Of a stretch of 64,000 bases of DNA, positions 36,612 to 46,159 are shown in pieces. The DNA lies in the NCBI RefSeq assembly GCF_008520265.1, contig NZ_VIQM01000040.1:62001-126000 (forward strand). Reading direction: 5' to 3'. Made by a program: the position numbers and the translations under genes. The notes beneath the pieces are model-generated. The model worked only from the letters and a program-made list of their open reading frames with translations. It searched no databases and had not been told where the DNA came from. Source of the stretch: Sphingobacterium cavernae (GTDB lineage: Bacteria; Bacteroidota; Bacteroidia; Sphingobacteriales; Sphingobacteriaceae). Numbering within the stretch: position 1 is the first letter of the stretch; each line of letters starts with the position of its first letter.

Positions 36612-38966
36612 ATGAAAAATATAGGGTATCAACTCATTGCAATTTCTTTTATTTTATTTAATGTTTCTCAATTACAAGCAGAAGTCCTTTTTAAGCAAGG
36701 AAAGGAACTAAAGATAGCTTTAGATATGTCAACTCCGGATCAAGTTGTACGTACAGCATTAGATATTTTTAAAAATGATTATCAAGCGGTTTTTGATGCA
36801 AATATTCTTGAAGGTAGACAGGGAACAATTCTCATAGGAACACTTGGAATTTCACCATCCATTCAAAAACATTTGAGTGGTGCAGACATACAAACTTTAG
36901 AACAACAACCAGAAGGATTTTTAATTCAAGTCATCAAAAATCAGTTAATTGTTTTCGGTAGTGATAAACGCGGTACAGCGTATGGCATATTGGAATTATC
37001 CCGAATGATTGGTGTCTCACCTTGGGAATGGTGGGCTGATTCTACACCATTGAAGCGTAAGAAATACAATTTTGTTTCTGACTTTAAACATATTGATTAT
37101 CCATCAGTAGCACATCGTGGAATCTTTCTAAATGATGAAGATTTTGCATTGCTGCCGTGGAGTTCACTTACGCACGATCCAGAAAGTAAAACTGGAGAAA
37201 TTGGTCCGCGTACACATGAACGAATTTTCGAATTATTATTACGATTACGGGCAAATACTTTTTGGCCAGCAATGCACGAATGTACAGTTGCTTTTTATTT
37301 GACACCAAAAAATAAAGAAATAGCCGATAAATATGGAATTTACATCGGTACTTCGCATTGTGAACCTATGATGCGTAATACCAATGCTGAATGGAAAATT
37401 GCTGGTAATGGTACATACGACTATGTGAATAATCGGGATCATGTCGTTAAATTTTGGGAAGAAAGAGTTAGACAATTAGCCGGTTCGGATAATATTTACA
37501 CGTTAGGGATACGGGGAGTGCACGATAGTAAAATGTTGGGTGCAAACACACTTGAAGAACAACGTGTAGCACTCACTAATATAATCAAAGACCAGCGTAA
37601 ATTAATTGCCGATTTCGTTAATCCAAATGTAGAGCAAGTATCTCAAGTTTTCATCCCATACAAAGAAGTATTGGATGTGTACAAACTCGGTCTAGAAGTT
37701 CCTGATGATGTGACATTGGTGTGGTGCGATGACAATTACGGATATATTCGCCATTTTCCGACAGCAGAAGAACAGAAAAGATCAGGAGGAAGTGGGATGT
37801 ATTACCACGCATCGTATTGGGGAAGGCCACATGATTATTTGTGGTTGTCCACCAATCATCCCGCTCTCGTCTATTCACAGATGAAAACTGCATATGATAA
37901 AGGCGTTAAAAATATTTGGATTCTGAATGTTGGAGATATCAAGCCTGCAGAATTTACAATAGAAATGTTCTTGGACATGGCATGGAATATTAATAAAATT
38001 CAGGATAGTAAGGAAGGCCTTGATCAATATATGAATGACTGGTATAGTAGAGAATTTGGCAAAAAATTAGGAAGCGAATTGACTGAAATAGCTAATGAAT
38101 ATTATCGTTTGGCATATATTCGCAAACCCGAATTCATGGGCAATACACGCACCGAAGAGAAGGATTCATATACAAAGAAAGTGAAGGATTTACCTTGGTC
38201 GGAGAATGAAATTCGTGATAGGATTGAAGACTATGATCAATTGGATAGAAGAGTTGCCAAATTATCGAACAAGATCCCACTGCAGAAACAAAGTAGTTGG
38301 TTTCAACTTGTGGAATATCCGGTACGTGCTTCAGCAGCCATGAATCACAAGCATTTATACGCGCAATTAGCAAGACACGATAAAGGGTCATGGGAAGACA
38401 GTGATTTAGCATTTGATAAAGTAGAATCTTTGACACAGATGTATGATACAATAGCAAATGGGAAATGGAAGAGAATGATGAATTACAAACCGCGCAACTT
38501 AGAGGTTTTTCATCTTATTCCCCGTGAAAATGCACAAACAGAAATGAAATCTGAAACGGTTTATATCGCCATAATAGATGGGACAGATTACGATTATTAT
38601 ACAGGAGAAATTCCTAAATCATATGGATTAGGATACAATAGTAAAGCAATACATTTGAACGACTCTACAGCTGTCAATTATACAGTAAGCACTGGTAAGA
38701 AAGAATTTTTAAATATTGATTTCGCTTTGGCTCCAAATCATCCTGTGAACGGAGAGAAACTTCGTTTTGCAGTATCAATAAATGATAGTGAAGAACAGAT
38801 ATACGAGATTCAAACAGTGGGAAGATCGGAAGAATGGAAAGAAAATGTGTTGACCAATCGAACTATTAGAGGTATTAAATATTTTAATTCGGGATCAGAT
38901 AAACTCCAGATTAATATCCGTGCTCTTGATGAAGGAATTGTATTGGATCAGATCCTTATTTACTGA
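36612..38966 (+). CDS. GH115 family alpha-glucuronidase
   Basis: 784 residues from the chosen ATG. The open frame extends upstream into SusD, but the ATG at 36612 directly begins a signal peptide (M-K-N-I-G-Y-Q-L-I-A-I-S, cleavage near L-Q-A-E) and lies beyond the terminator; ATGs at 36597 and 36606 are close alternatives. The family is marked by G-V-S-P-W-E-W-W-A-D, the barrel start R-G-I-F-L-N-D-E-D and L-L-R-L-R-A-N-T-F-W-P-A-M-H-E. Characterised GH115 enzymes remove alpha-1,2-linked (4-O-methyl-)glucuronic acid from xylan. In this RG-I locus a uronic acid side chain of pectin or arabinogalactan is an alternative target. The C-terminal beta domain is intact. Confidence 0.88.
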   Translation: MKNIGYQLIAISFILFNVSQLQAEVLFKQGKELKIALDMSTPDQVVRTALDIFKNDYQAVFDANILEGRQGTILIGTLGISPSIQKHLSGADIQTLEQQPEGFLIQVIKNQLIVFGSDKRGTAYGILELSRMIGVSPWEWWADSTPLKRKKYNFVSDFKHIDYPSVAHRGIFLNDEDFALLPWSSLTHDPESKTGEIGPRTHERIFELLLRLRANTFWPAMHECTVAFYLTPKNKEIADKYGIYIGTSHCEPMMRNTNAEWKIAGNGTYDYVNNRDHVVKFWEERVRQLAGSDNIYTLGIRGVHDSKMLGANTLEEQRVALTNIIKDQRKLIADFVNPNVEQVSQVFIPYKEVLDVYKLGLEVPDDVTLVWCDDNYGYIRHFPTAEEQKRSGGSGMYYHASYWGRPHDYLWLSTNHPALVYSQMKTAYDKGVKNIWILNVGDIKPAEFTIEMFLDMAWNINKIQDSKEGLDQYMNDWYSREFGKKLGSELTEIANEYYRLAYIRKPEFMGNTRTEEKDSYTKKVKDLPWSENEIRDRIEDYDQLDRRVAKLSNKIPLQKQSSWFQLVEYPVRASAAMNHKHLYAQLARHDKGSWEDSDLAFDKVESLTQMYDTIANGKWKRMMNYKPRNLEVFHLIPRENAQTEMKSETVYIAIIDGTDYDYYTGEIPKSYGLGYNSKAIHLNDSTAVNYTVSTGKKEFLNIDFALAPNHPVNGEKLRFAVSINDSEEQIYEIQTVGRSEEWKENVLTNRTIRGIKYFNSGSDKLQINIRALDEGIVLDQILIY

Positions 38967-38991
38967 TTTTTCACAATAGCTACTGTGTTGT

Positions 38992-39029
38992 TTACTGCTT
39001 AATGGGCTAATCAGAATATGAAGCAGTAA
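38992..39029 (+). repeat. Inverted repeat upstream of the GH2 promoter
   Basis: TTACTGCTT at 38992-39000 and AAGCAGTAA at 39021-39029 form a perfect 9-bp dyad with a 20 bp loop, ending one base before the first CAGG-type repeat. No T-run follows, so it may be a second regulator site or a weak terminator. A near-palindrome at 38972-38987 lies just before it. Confidence 0.4.
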
Positions 39030-39074
39030 TAGGATAGTGCAGGACAGTGAGGTGGTTTATGTTTTCTATTTTAG
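39030..39074 (+). promoter_or_regulatory. Promoter of the GH2 gene with tandem 10-bp AGGA repeats
   Basis: Three consecutive 10-bp units start at 39031, 39041 and 39051 (AGGATAGTGC, AGGACAGTGA, then GGTGG). Counting from the second unit with the same 20 bp spacer gives TATTTTAG at 39067-39074, a 7/8 match to the -7 consensus. The -33 TTG is replaced by ACA, so this site is the weakest at -33. The start codon is 34 bp downstream of the -7 box. Confidence 0.55.
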
Positions 39075-39107
39075 ATCAATAATCAGTTATAAATTTCATA
39101 TTTACCT

Positions 39108-41972
39108 ATGCCACGATATTTCAAGTTTTATCTTCTTACAATATTGTTTGTTTTCAATGCAATACTAAGCATTGCGCAGTCAACTAAGGAAAAACAGTTT
39201 CTGTCAGGTAAAGACAATGTAAATACTGTAGAATGGGATTTTTGGGTTTCGGGTGGTCGCAAAGCAGGCAAATGGTCAAAAATTGCTGTTCCTAGTCACT
39301 GGGAACAACAAGGTTTTGGAAGTTATAACTATGGACGCGATTACGTAACCTATGGCAAAAATTTTCAATTCAATGAAGAATATGGCGTTTACAGACATAC
39401 TTTTACTATACCATCCAATTGGAAAGGTAAAAAAGTAAGTATTGTTTTCGAGGGATCAATGACCGATACAGAGGTGAAAATAAATGGTCAATTAGCTGGA
39501 GATGTGCACCAGGGATCATTCTATCGCTTCGAATATGACATTACGGATAAGCTAAAAGTTGGCGGGAAAAATAATTTGGAAGTTGTTGTTCGGAAGATGT
39601 CAAAAGAAAGAACCGTAAACAATGCAGAACGATTGGCAGATTATTGGATTTTCGGTGGTATCTATCGTCCAGTCTATTTACAGGCTGTTCCACAGCAAAA
39701 TATTTCATGGACAGCTATTGATGCAAAGGCTGATGGTACATTCAAAAGCAATGTCTACTTAGATGGCGTTCAAACAAAATCTAAAGTCAAAATAGATATT
39801 AAAGATAAAGCAGGGAAAATTGTAGCTACGAAAACGACGGATGTAAAACCGAAAGATTCTGTTATTTCAACTGAATTTAAAGTTTCTAATCCAAAACTAT
39901 GGACTGCCGAGACACCAAATCTTTATGTTGCTACATATACTTTAATTCAAAATAATAAGACAGTCTATACGCAAACTGAAAAATTCGGTTTCCGAACATT
40001 TGAAGTGCGTCAAGGCGATGGGATATATGTGAATGGCACAAAAATAAAGCTAAAGGGCGTAAATCGTCATGTGTGGTGGCCAGAGACAGGACGTTCTGTT
40101 AATCGGAACATAGATTTGATGGATGTCAAATTAATCAAAGAAATGAATATGAATGCGGTACGTTGTGCGCATTATCCTCCCGATAAATCATTCTTAGAGA
40201 TTTGTGATTCCTTGGGCTTGTATGTGCTGGATGAATTAGCAGGATGGCAAAAAGCTTACGGTACCGAAGTAGGTCGTAAGTTAGTAAAGGAGCTGGTAAT
40301 ACGCGATGTAAATCATCCGAGCATTATTTTTTGGGCGAATGGAAATGAAGGTGGTCATAATAAAGAATTAGTGGATGAATATAAAAAATATGATCTTTCC
40401 AATAGAACGGTAATTCATGCTCATCACCGTCCAGGAAACGAGATTAACGGTATTGATTGTAATCATTACGAGGATTTTTATTCTACGAAAAAGATATTGG
40501 AAGGTCCAAATATTTATATGCCTACGGAATTTTTGCATGCGCAAGATGATGGTGGCGCGGCTGCAGGTTTAGCTGATATTTGGGAATTACATTGGAAATC
40601 TAAATTAGGCGCCGGTGGTTTTATTTGGAATTTGGCAGACGAAGGGCTTGTGCGCACAGATTTCAACAACCAGTTGGATGTGAATGGTGTCAATGCACCA
40701 GATGGAATATTGGGACCACATCGTCAAAAAGAGGGAAGTTTTTATGCCATTCGCGAGATTTATTCCCCAGTTCACATTAAAATGAAAAAGCTTCCTGCAA
40801 ATTTTGATGGAAATATCAAGGTTGAAAATAGATTTCATTTCATCAATTTGAACGCGTGTAAATTTGAGTATCGCCTAGTAAATTATCGCAAACCTTATGA
40901 CAATGAATCTGGAATTGCGGAAGAAGTTCTACATACCATTACGAGTCCTACTATTAATCCTACAGATAGTGGTTATGTAAAAATGAATTTGGCTGCTAAT
41001 TGGAAAAACTACGATGCATTATTATTGACGGCGGTTGGTCCTGATGGCAATGAAATTTACACTTGGTCTTGGCAGGTGAAGGTTAGTAAGGCGTTGACAG
41101 CTACGATTCTTCCAATTGATACCAAAACAACAGTTGAACTAGTAGAAGATTCTGTGAATTTCAGCCTAAAAGCAAATGGTATCACGGCTTTTATTTCTAA
41201 GAAGACAGGATTGCTCGTTGATTTGGCGAATGATTACAGCATGAAAATGGCTTTCCGAAATGGACCAGTTTTAGTAAATGGCAAGTCAAATTTTGTTAGT
41301 GTACGTACAAGTGAAGAAGGCGAAAATAAAATTGTAGAAGCGACATACAGCGGAGATTTGAAATATATACGTTGGACCATGCGTCCAGACGGTTGGTTAA
41401 AATTGGATTATGCCTATCACATAAATGCTGATGTTCCGTTTGCTGGGGTAAGTTTTGATTTTCCTGAAAGTTATATGTTATCTGCAAAATGGTTAGGAAA
41501 TGGTCCTTACCGTGTCTGGAAAAACAGAATGCACGGCGTGACACGCAATACCTGGGAAAAAATGTACAATGATTCACATCCAGGAATCGGTCCTTGGAAT
41601 TTTCCGGAGTTCAAAGGTTATTTTTCAAATATCAATTGGATACAGTTTAATAGTGTACAAGGTAAATTTTTGGTTGCTACAGATCAAGACGATTTGTTTG
41701 TTAGGTTGTTTGATTTTTATGGAATGTCTGGTCCACAAAGCTATCCGCAATTACCTACAGGAAATGTAAGTTTCCTCGATGCAATTCCGGCAATAGGGTC
41801 AAAATTAGCGTTGGGAATTAACAACAATGCAGGCGTAAATGGTCCAGAAGGAGAATTAAACAAAATGCGTGATCAAGTCAATAGGACATTGTATTTCTAT
41901 TTTGGGACGCCAAAAGGTTCGAAGGATAATACACAATTCGAGATGCCGAAAGTGAACGTCCTTACAGATTAG
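39108..41972 (+). CDS. Glycoside hydrolase family 2, LacZ-type (probable beta-galactosidase)
   Basis: 954 residues with a signal peptide (cleavage near I-A-Q-S, residue ~24). The order is the LacZ one: N-terminal jelly roll (~25-195), Ig-like domain, TIM barrel (~300-600), then a DUF4981 and a beta-galactosidase small-chain-like domain (~670-940). The acid/base is E414 in G-N-E-G-G-H and the probable nucleophile E474 in P-T-E-F-L-H. It likely removes beta-linked galactose from RG-I side chains in the periplasm; beta-glucuronidase activity is possible. It has its own regulon-type promoter and an intrinsic terminator, so it is monocistronic. Confidence 0.85.
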   Translation: MPRYFKFYLLTILFVFNAILSIAQSTKEKQFLSGKDNVNTVEWDFWVSGGRKAGKWSKIAVPSHWEQQGFGSYNYGRDYVTYGKNFQFNEEYGVYRHTFTIPSNWKGKKVSIVFEGSMTDTEVKINGQLAGDVHQGSFYRFEYDITDKLKVGGKNNLEVVVRKMSKERTVNNAERLADYWIFGGIYRPVYLQAVPQQNISWTAIDAKADGTFKSNVYLDGVQTKSKVKIDIKDKAGKIVATKTTDVKPKDSVISTEFKVSNPKLWTAETPNLYVATYTLIQNNKTVYTQTEKFGFRTFEVRQGDGIYVNGTKIKLKGVNRHVWWPETGRSVNRNIDLMDVKLIKEMNMNAVRCAHYPPDKSFLEICDSLGLYVLDELAGWQKAYGTEVGRKLVKELVIRDVNHPSIIFWANGNEGGHNKELVDEYKKYDLSNRTVIHAHHRPGNEINGIDCNHYEDFYSTKKILEGPNIYMPTEFLHAQDDGGAAAGLADIWELHWKSKLGAGGFIWNLADEGLVRTDFNNQLDVNGVNAPDGILGPHRQKEGSFYAIREIYSPVHIKMKKLPANFDGNIKVENRFHFINLNACKFEYRLVNYRKPYDNESGIAEEVLHTITSPTINPTDSGYVKMNLAANWKNYDALLLTAVGPDGNEIYTWSWQVKVSKALTATILPIDTKTTVELVEDSVNFSLKANGITAFISKKTGLLVDLANDYSMKMAFRNGPVLVNGKSNFVSVRTSEEGENKIVEATYSGDLKYIRWTMRPDGWLKLDYAYHINADVPFAGVSFDFPESYMLSAKWLGNGPYRVWKNRMHGVTRNTWEKMYNDSHPGIGPWNFPEFKGYFSNINWIQFNSVQGKFLVATDQDDLFVRLFDFYGMSGPQSYPQLPTGNVSFLDAIPAIGSKLALGINNNAGVNGPEGELNKMRDQVNRTLYFYFGTPKGSKDNTQFEMPKVNVLTD

Positions 41973-42008
41973 CAGGTTTATAGTTTATTAAATAATTGTA
42001 TGGTGAAG

Positions 42009-42037
42009 AGCAAACCCTTAGTGGTTTGCTTTTTTTT
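42009..42037 (+). terminator. Intrinsic terminator of the GH2 gene
   Basis: AGCAAACC (42009-42016) and GGTTTGCT (42023-42030) form a perfect 8-bp stem with a 6-nt loop, followed by seven more T residues. Confidence 0.9.
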
Positions 42038-42066
42038 GTAACGAATTAGATATAATGACCCTAAAA

Positions 42067-42111
42067 CAGGACGCTACAGGTTGGATAATCGACATATTGT
42101 TGATAGTTTTA
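42067..42111 (+). promoter_or_regulatory. Promoter of the GH28-PL11-esterase operon with CAGG repeats
   Basis: CAGG at 42067-42070 and 42077-42080 (10 bp period), TTG at 42081-42083, a 20 bp spacer and TAGTTTTA at 42104-42111. It lies 30 bp after the GH2 terminator, and the start codon follows 57 bp after the -7 box. Confidence 0.68.
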
Positions 42112-42168
42112 GTCATCTATCAAAGGCCATTTTATTCGCCTTATTATAAACCTTAGATACTATAATCA

Positions 42169-43500
42169 ATGAAAAATAGTATAGTTTACATTCTTGTTGC
42201 TTTCCTATGTGTTGGTGCTTTTTCAGCTCATGCGCAACAAAAGTTTCCCAATGGAGAAGCTATTAGCGCGTGGTTTTCGGACGCTACTTTAGTTGACGTA
42301 AATAAGTTAGGTAAAAAATATAAAATTACAGACTTCGGAGTACTACAGGATAGTACAATTCTTCAGACTAAAAAAATTCAAGAGATCATTGATAAAGCGC
42401 ACCAAGCAGGTGGCGGCGTTATTGTTGTTCCCAAAGGTGTTTATTTGAGCGGATCATTATTTTTCAAACCCAATACGCACCTGCATTTGGAAGAAGGTGG
42501 TGTTTTGAAGGGAAGTGATGATATATCTCATTTTGAATTAGTGACTACGCGTATGGAAGGACAGACCTTGAAGTATTTTTCGGCTCTTGTCAATGCGGAT
42601 GCGGTCAATGGTTTTACGGTGTCAGGAAAAGGCATGTTGGATGGTAACGGCTTGCGTTATTGGAAAGCATTTTGGTTGCGTAGAGCGTTTAATCCGAATT
42701 GTACCAATATGGATGAAATGCGACCACGTTTGTTGTATGTATCTAACAGCAAAGATGTGCAAATTTCGGGTATCAAATTGCGTAACTCACCATTCTGGAC
42801 AACACATTTTTATAAAGTAGAAAATCTAAAACTTTTGAATCTTCATATCACAGCACCGAAAGAGCCTGTCAAAGCGCCGAGCTCGGATGCGGTTGATTTG
42901 GATGTGTGTAAAAATGTACTGATAAAGAACTGCTATATGTCAGTTAATGATGACGCTATTGCTCTAAAGGGTGGTAAAGGACCAAAAGCAGACATTGACC
43001 CGAATAATGGTCCTAATTCTAATATAATTATTGAAGACTGTTCTTTTGGATTTTGTCACAGTGCATTGACTTGTGGCAGCGAATCGATCTTAAGCTACAA
43101 CGTTATTTTTAGAAATAATACGGTTGATCAAGCACAAAAAGTATTGCAATTGAAGATGCGTCCAGATACCCCTCAAGAATATAAATTCATTACTCTTGAA
43201 AACATAAAAGGCAATGCGAAAAGTGTACTTTTCATTAAACCATGGACTCAATTCTTTGATTTAAAAGGGGAGAAAGATATTAAGATGTCATATGCTAAAA
43301 ATATTGTGTTCAAAAATATTGATTTGGACTGTGATATTTTATTTGATGTCATCAATTCACCTCAATACGAAATTTCTGATTTCTCATTTATCAATATGAA
43401 TGTACGTGCCTCACGTTCAGGCGATATTAAACAAAGTTATATTAAGAATTTTACGCTGGAGAATGTTGTGGTTGACGGCAAAAAGGTGGTGAAAGAATAA
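42169..43500 (+). CDS. GH28 family polygalacturonase / rhamnogalacturonase
   Basis: 443 residues with a signal peptide (cleavage near A-H-A-Q-Q, residue ~23). Right-handed beta-helix of GH28: the catalytic aspartates are D243 (S-S-D-A-V-D-L-D) and D261/D262 (S-V-N-D-D-A-I-A-L-K), followed by a histidine in F-C-H-S-A-L-T-C-G-S-E and the K-M-R-P-D block replacing the usual R-I-K. It hydrolyses alpha-linked galacturonate in pectin backbones, probably as an exo-enzyme or on RG-I fragments. It is first in an operon with PL11 (6 bp gap) and two acetylesterases. Confidence 0.88.
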   Translation: MKNSIVYILVAFLCVGAFSAHAQQKFPNGEAISAWFSDATLVDVNKLGKKYKITDFGVLQDSTILQTKKIQEIIDKAHQAGGGVIVVPKGVYLSGSLFFKPNTHLHLEEGGVLKGSDDISHFELVTTRMEGQTLKYFSALVNADAVNGFTVSGKGMLDGNGLRYWKAFWLRRAFNPNCTNMDEMRPRLLYVSNSKDVQISGIKLRNSPFWTTHFYKVENLKLLNLHITAPKEPVKAPSSDAVDLDVCKNVLIKNCYMSVNDDAIALKGGKGPKADIDPNNGPNSNIIIEDCSFGFCHSALTCGSESILSYNVIFRNNTVDQAQKVLQLKMRPDTPQEYKFITLENIKGNAKSVLFIKPWTQFFDLKGEKDIKMSYAKNIVFKNIDLDCDILFDVINSPQYEISDFSFINMNVRASRSGDIKQSYIKNFTLENVVVDGKKVVKE

Positions 43501-43506
43501 TAACAG

Positions 43507-45372
43507 ATGTTGTCTCATAGATTATTGAAAAGGGGATTTATGCGCAGCATGACCATCTTATTCGTGTTATTATTAACAGTAGGCCAGAATTTCGCACAGC
43601 GAAAGATGGAATATTTGGATAGAGGTTTGGTAGGCATTAAGACAAGTCCGACTTCTGTTTTTTTGAGCTGGCGTTTGCTCGGTACCGATGAATATGCTAC
43701 AGCTTTTAATCTTTATCGACAATATGGTAAAGAAAAGAAAACTAAGCTAAATATAGCACCACTTATAGCGGGAACGAATTATGAAGATAAAGGTTTGCAG
43801 TCCGATAGAGATGTGACTTATGCGTTGACACTTATTGACGGTAAGAAGGAGTCTGAGGTAGCTAAGTTTACATTTTCGAAGAATCATTCAAATGAACCTT
43901 TTCTGAATATCCCACTACAGACACCTAATGGGTATACGCCAGGCGATGTTTCTGTGGGCGATTTGGATGGAGATGGTGTATACGAATTGGTTGTACATCA
44001 AGTCGGAATTGCTCGAGATAACGCGCATAATGGTATTACATCCGAACCTATTTTTCAGGCTTACAAACTCGATGGTACCTTCTTGTGGGAAATAAATTTA
44101 GGTAAAAATATTAGAGAAGGAGCGCATTACACGCAGTTTATGCTGTACGATCTGGACAGCGATGGGCGTGCAGAATTGGTCTGCAAAACTGCCGATGGAA
44201 CAAAGGATGGCTTAGGAAAATACATTGGCAATGCACAAGCGGATTGGCGTGATACAGTACGAACATCTCGTTTTTACGGAAGAATATTAGAAGGTCCCGA
44301 ATATCTTACTGTTTTTGATGGATTAACAGGTGCAGCAGTGCATACTGTAGATTATTTACCCGAAAGGGGAGATTTAATTTCTTGGGGTGACCGAAATGCC
44401 AATCGTGCTGATCGGTATTTGGCCTGTGTTGCTTATTTGGATGGCGTAAATCCATCTGTTATTATGAGCAGAGGGTATTACGAACGTACAGCTTTGGTTG
44501 CTTGGGATTATAAAGATAAAAAATTGGTTAAAAGGTGGGTTTTTGATACAGAAGGTCGGAATAACCCTTATTCAGGTCAAGGGTACCATAGTCTCTCTGT
44601 AGCTGATGTGGATCAAGATGGCAAGGATGAAATAATTTTTGGTTCTATGGTCATAGATGATAACGGCACAGGATTGTATAGCACGCGTTTAGGACATGGT
44701 GATGCCTTGCATGTCTCGGATTTGGATCCTGATCGTGCTGGTTTAGAGATATTTGGTGTGCACGAGTTAAAAGGCGGACGCAAAGGAGTTGGGGTTTCAC
44801 TTTTGGATGCGAAAACTGGTGAAATCTTATACAAAGGAGCTATAGATCAGGATGTAGGACGTGGGGTAGCTGCAAATGTTGACCCCAATTACAAAGGAGC
44901 CTACATGTGGTGGTCAGGATCTTACAATGCGTATACGATGAAAGGAGAATCTGTCGGTCGAGCACCTAGATCAATTAATTTTCTGATTTGGTGGGATAAT
45001 GACTTGAGCAGAGAATTATTAAACGGAAATTATATCGAAAAATACAATAACGGAAGAATATTCACTGCAGAAGGTGCAATATCCATCAACGGAAGTAAGA
45101 GCACCCCAAATTTGTCAGCAGATATAATTGGTGATTGGCGTGAAGAACTTATTTTGCGTTCAGCCGACAATCAATCATTGCGCATCTACACGACTACGAT
45201 TCCCACATCGCACAGAGTATACACCTTAATGCATGATCCGCAATATAGATTAAGCATTGCTTGGCAGAATGTAGGATACAATCAGCCGCCACATACAGGT
45301 TATTATTTGGGTACAGGAATGGATAAGCCAACCAAACCCCAAATTGTAGTAAGAAAATATAATAAAAAGTAA
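43507..45372 (+). CDS. PL11 rhamnogalacturonan lyase
   Basis: 621 residues with an N-terminal signal sequence (M-R-S-M-T-I-L-F-V from an internal ATG at 43540 is an alternative start; cleavage near F-A-Q-R). The mature start M-E-Y-L-D-R-G-L-V and W-R-L-L-G-T-D fit the FnIII-like N-domain of PL11; the rest is an eight-bladed propeller with calcium-binding loops D-L-D-G-D-G, D-L-D-S-D-G and D-V-D-Q-D-G. PL11 cleaves RG-I between rhamnose and galacturonate, leaving unsaturated galacturonate ends for GH105. It is the enzyme that most directly points to RG-I as the substrate of this locus. Confidence 0.93.
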   Translation: MLSHRLLKRGFMRSMTILFVLLLTVGQNFAQRKMEYLDRGLVGIKTSPTSVFLSWRLLGTDEYATAFNLYRQYGKEKKTKLNIAPLIAGTNYEDKGLQSDRDVTYALTLIDGKKESEVAKFTFSKNHSNEPFLNIPLQTPNGYTPGDVSVGDLDGDGVYELVVHQVGIARDNAHNGITSEPIFQAYKLDGTFLWEINLGKNIREGAHYTQFMLYDLDSDGRAELVCKTADGTKDGLGKYIGNAQADWRDTVRTSRFYGRILEGPEYLTVFDGLTGAAVHTVDYLPERGDLISWGDRNANRADRYLACVAYLDGVNPSVIMSRGYYERTALVAWDYKDKKLVKRWVFDTEGRNNPYSGQGYHSLSVADVDQDGKDEIIFGSMVIDDNGTGLYSTRLGHGDALHVSDLDPDRAGLEIFGVHELKGGRKGVGVSLLDAKTGEILYKGAIDQDVGRGVAANVDPNYKGAYMWWSGSYNAYTMKGESVGRAPRSINFLIWWDNDLSRELLNGNYIEKYNNGRIFTAEGAISINGSKSTPNLSADIIGDWREELILRSADNQSLRIYTTTIPTSHRVYTLMHDPQYRLSIAWQNVGYNQPPHTGYYLGTGMDKPTKPQIVVRKYNKK

Positions 45373-45385
45373 TCTTCAAGGAAGA

Positions 45386-46153
45386 ATGAAAATTAGTAAG
45401 ACAATAGCATTGTTGATTTTAGGAGTTGTCCTTATGTCCTTTATGTGGCAATCTTCAAAACCCACAATTTATATTATTGGAGACTCTACAGTGCGAAATA
45501 GCAATAAAGAATTTTGGGGCTGGGGCACGTTGCTGGGAGATTTTTTGGATACCACAAAAATTCAAGTTGCAAACCATGCTATGGCGGGAAGAAGTACACG
45601 AACTTTTGTGAAGGAGGGGCGTTGGGCGAAAGTTGATTCTTTGATGAAAAAAGGAGATTATTTATTAATCCAATTTGGACATAATGAAGGCAGCAAACCT
45701 GATACTTCGCGCCAAGGCTATAGAGGTGTGCTTCGTGGAATAGGACAAGATTCTGTTGTGCTGGACTGGGGAAACAACCAATTTGAAGTAGTACGTACGT
45801 ATGGTGAGAATTTGAGACGCTTTGTGAAACAAGCAAAGAAAAAAGGTGTAAAACCTATTTTACTATCTATGATTCCACGTAATCAATGGGATTCAGAAGG
45901 AAGAGTAAAGCGAGCAAAGCAAGATTTTGGTCTATGGGCCAAACAGATTGCTGCGGAAGAGAAAATACCTTTCATTGACCTCAATGAGATTACAGCCCAA
46001 AAATACGACAAGCTAGGAGCTGAATTGGTGAAATCCAAATATTTCCCAGGTGATCATACGCACACCAATTATGATGGTGCAATGGAGAATGCCGCTTCTG
46101 TCGTGGAAGGGCTTACTTCATTGAAACATCAAATTTCAAAGTTTTTAAAATAA
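45386..46153 (+). CDS. Rhamnogalacturonan acetylesterase, SGNH hydrolase
   Basis: 255 residues with an N-terminal membrane/signal segment (residues ~5-22). The SGNH blocks are I-G-D-S-T (S34), G-W-G at block I/II, F-G-H-N-E (block III) and D-H-T-H-T-N (catalytic Asp/His). Block III reads G-H-N-E instead of the usual G-H-N-D. CE12-type enzymes of this size deacetylate galacturonate of RG-I. It is 13 bp after PL11 and 6 bp before a paralogue, in one operon. Confidence 0.88.
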   Translation: MKISKTIALLILGVVLMSFMWQSSKPTIYIIGDSTVRNSNKEFWGWGTLLGDFLDTTKIQVANHAMAGRSTRTFVKEGRWAKVDSLMKKGDYLLIQFGHNEGSKPDTSRQGYRGVLRGIGQDSVVLDWGNNQFEVVRTYGENLRRFVKQAKKKGVKPILLSMIPRNQWDSEGRVKRAKQDFGLWAKQIAAEEKIPFIDLNEITAQKYDKLGAELVKSKYFPGDHTHTNYDGAMENAASVVEGLTSLKHQISKFLK

Positions 46154-46159
46154 CAAATT

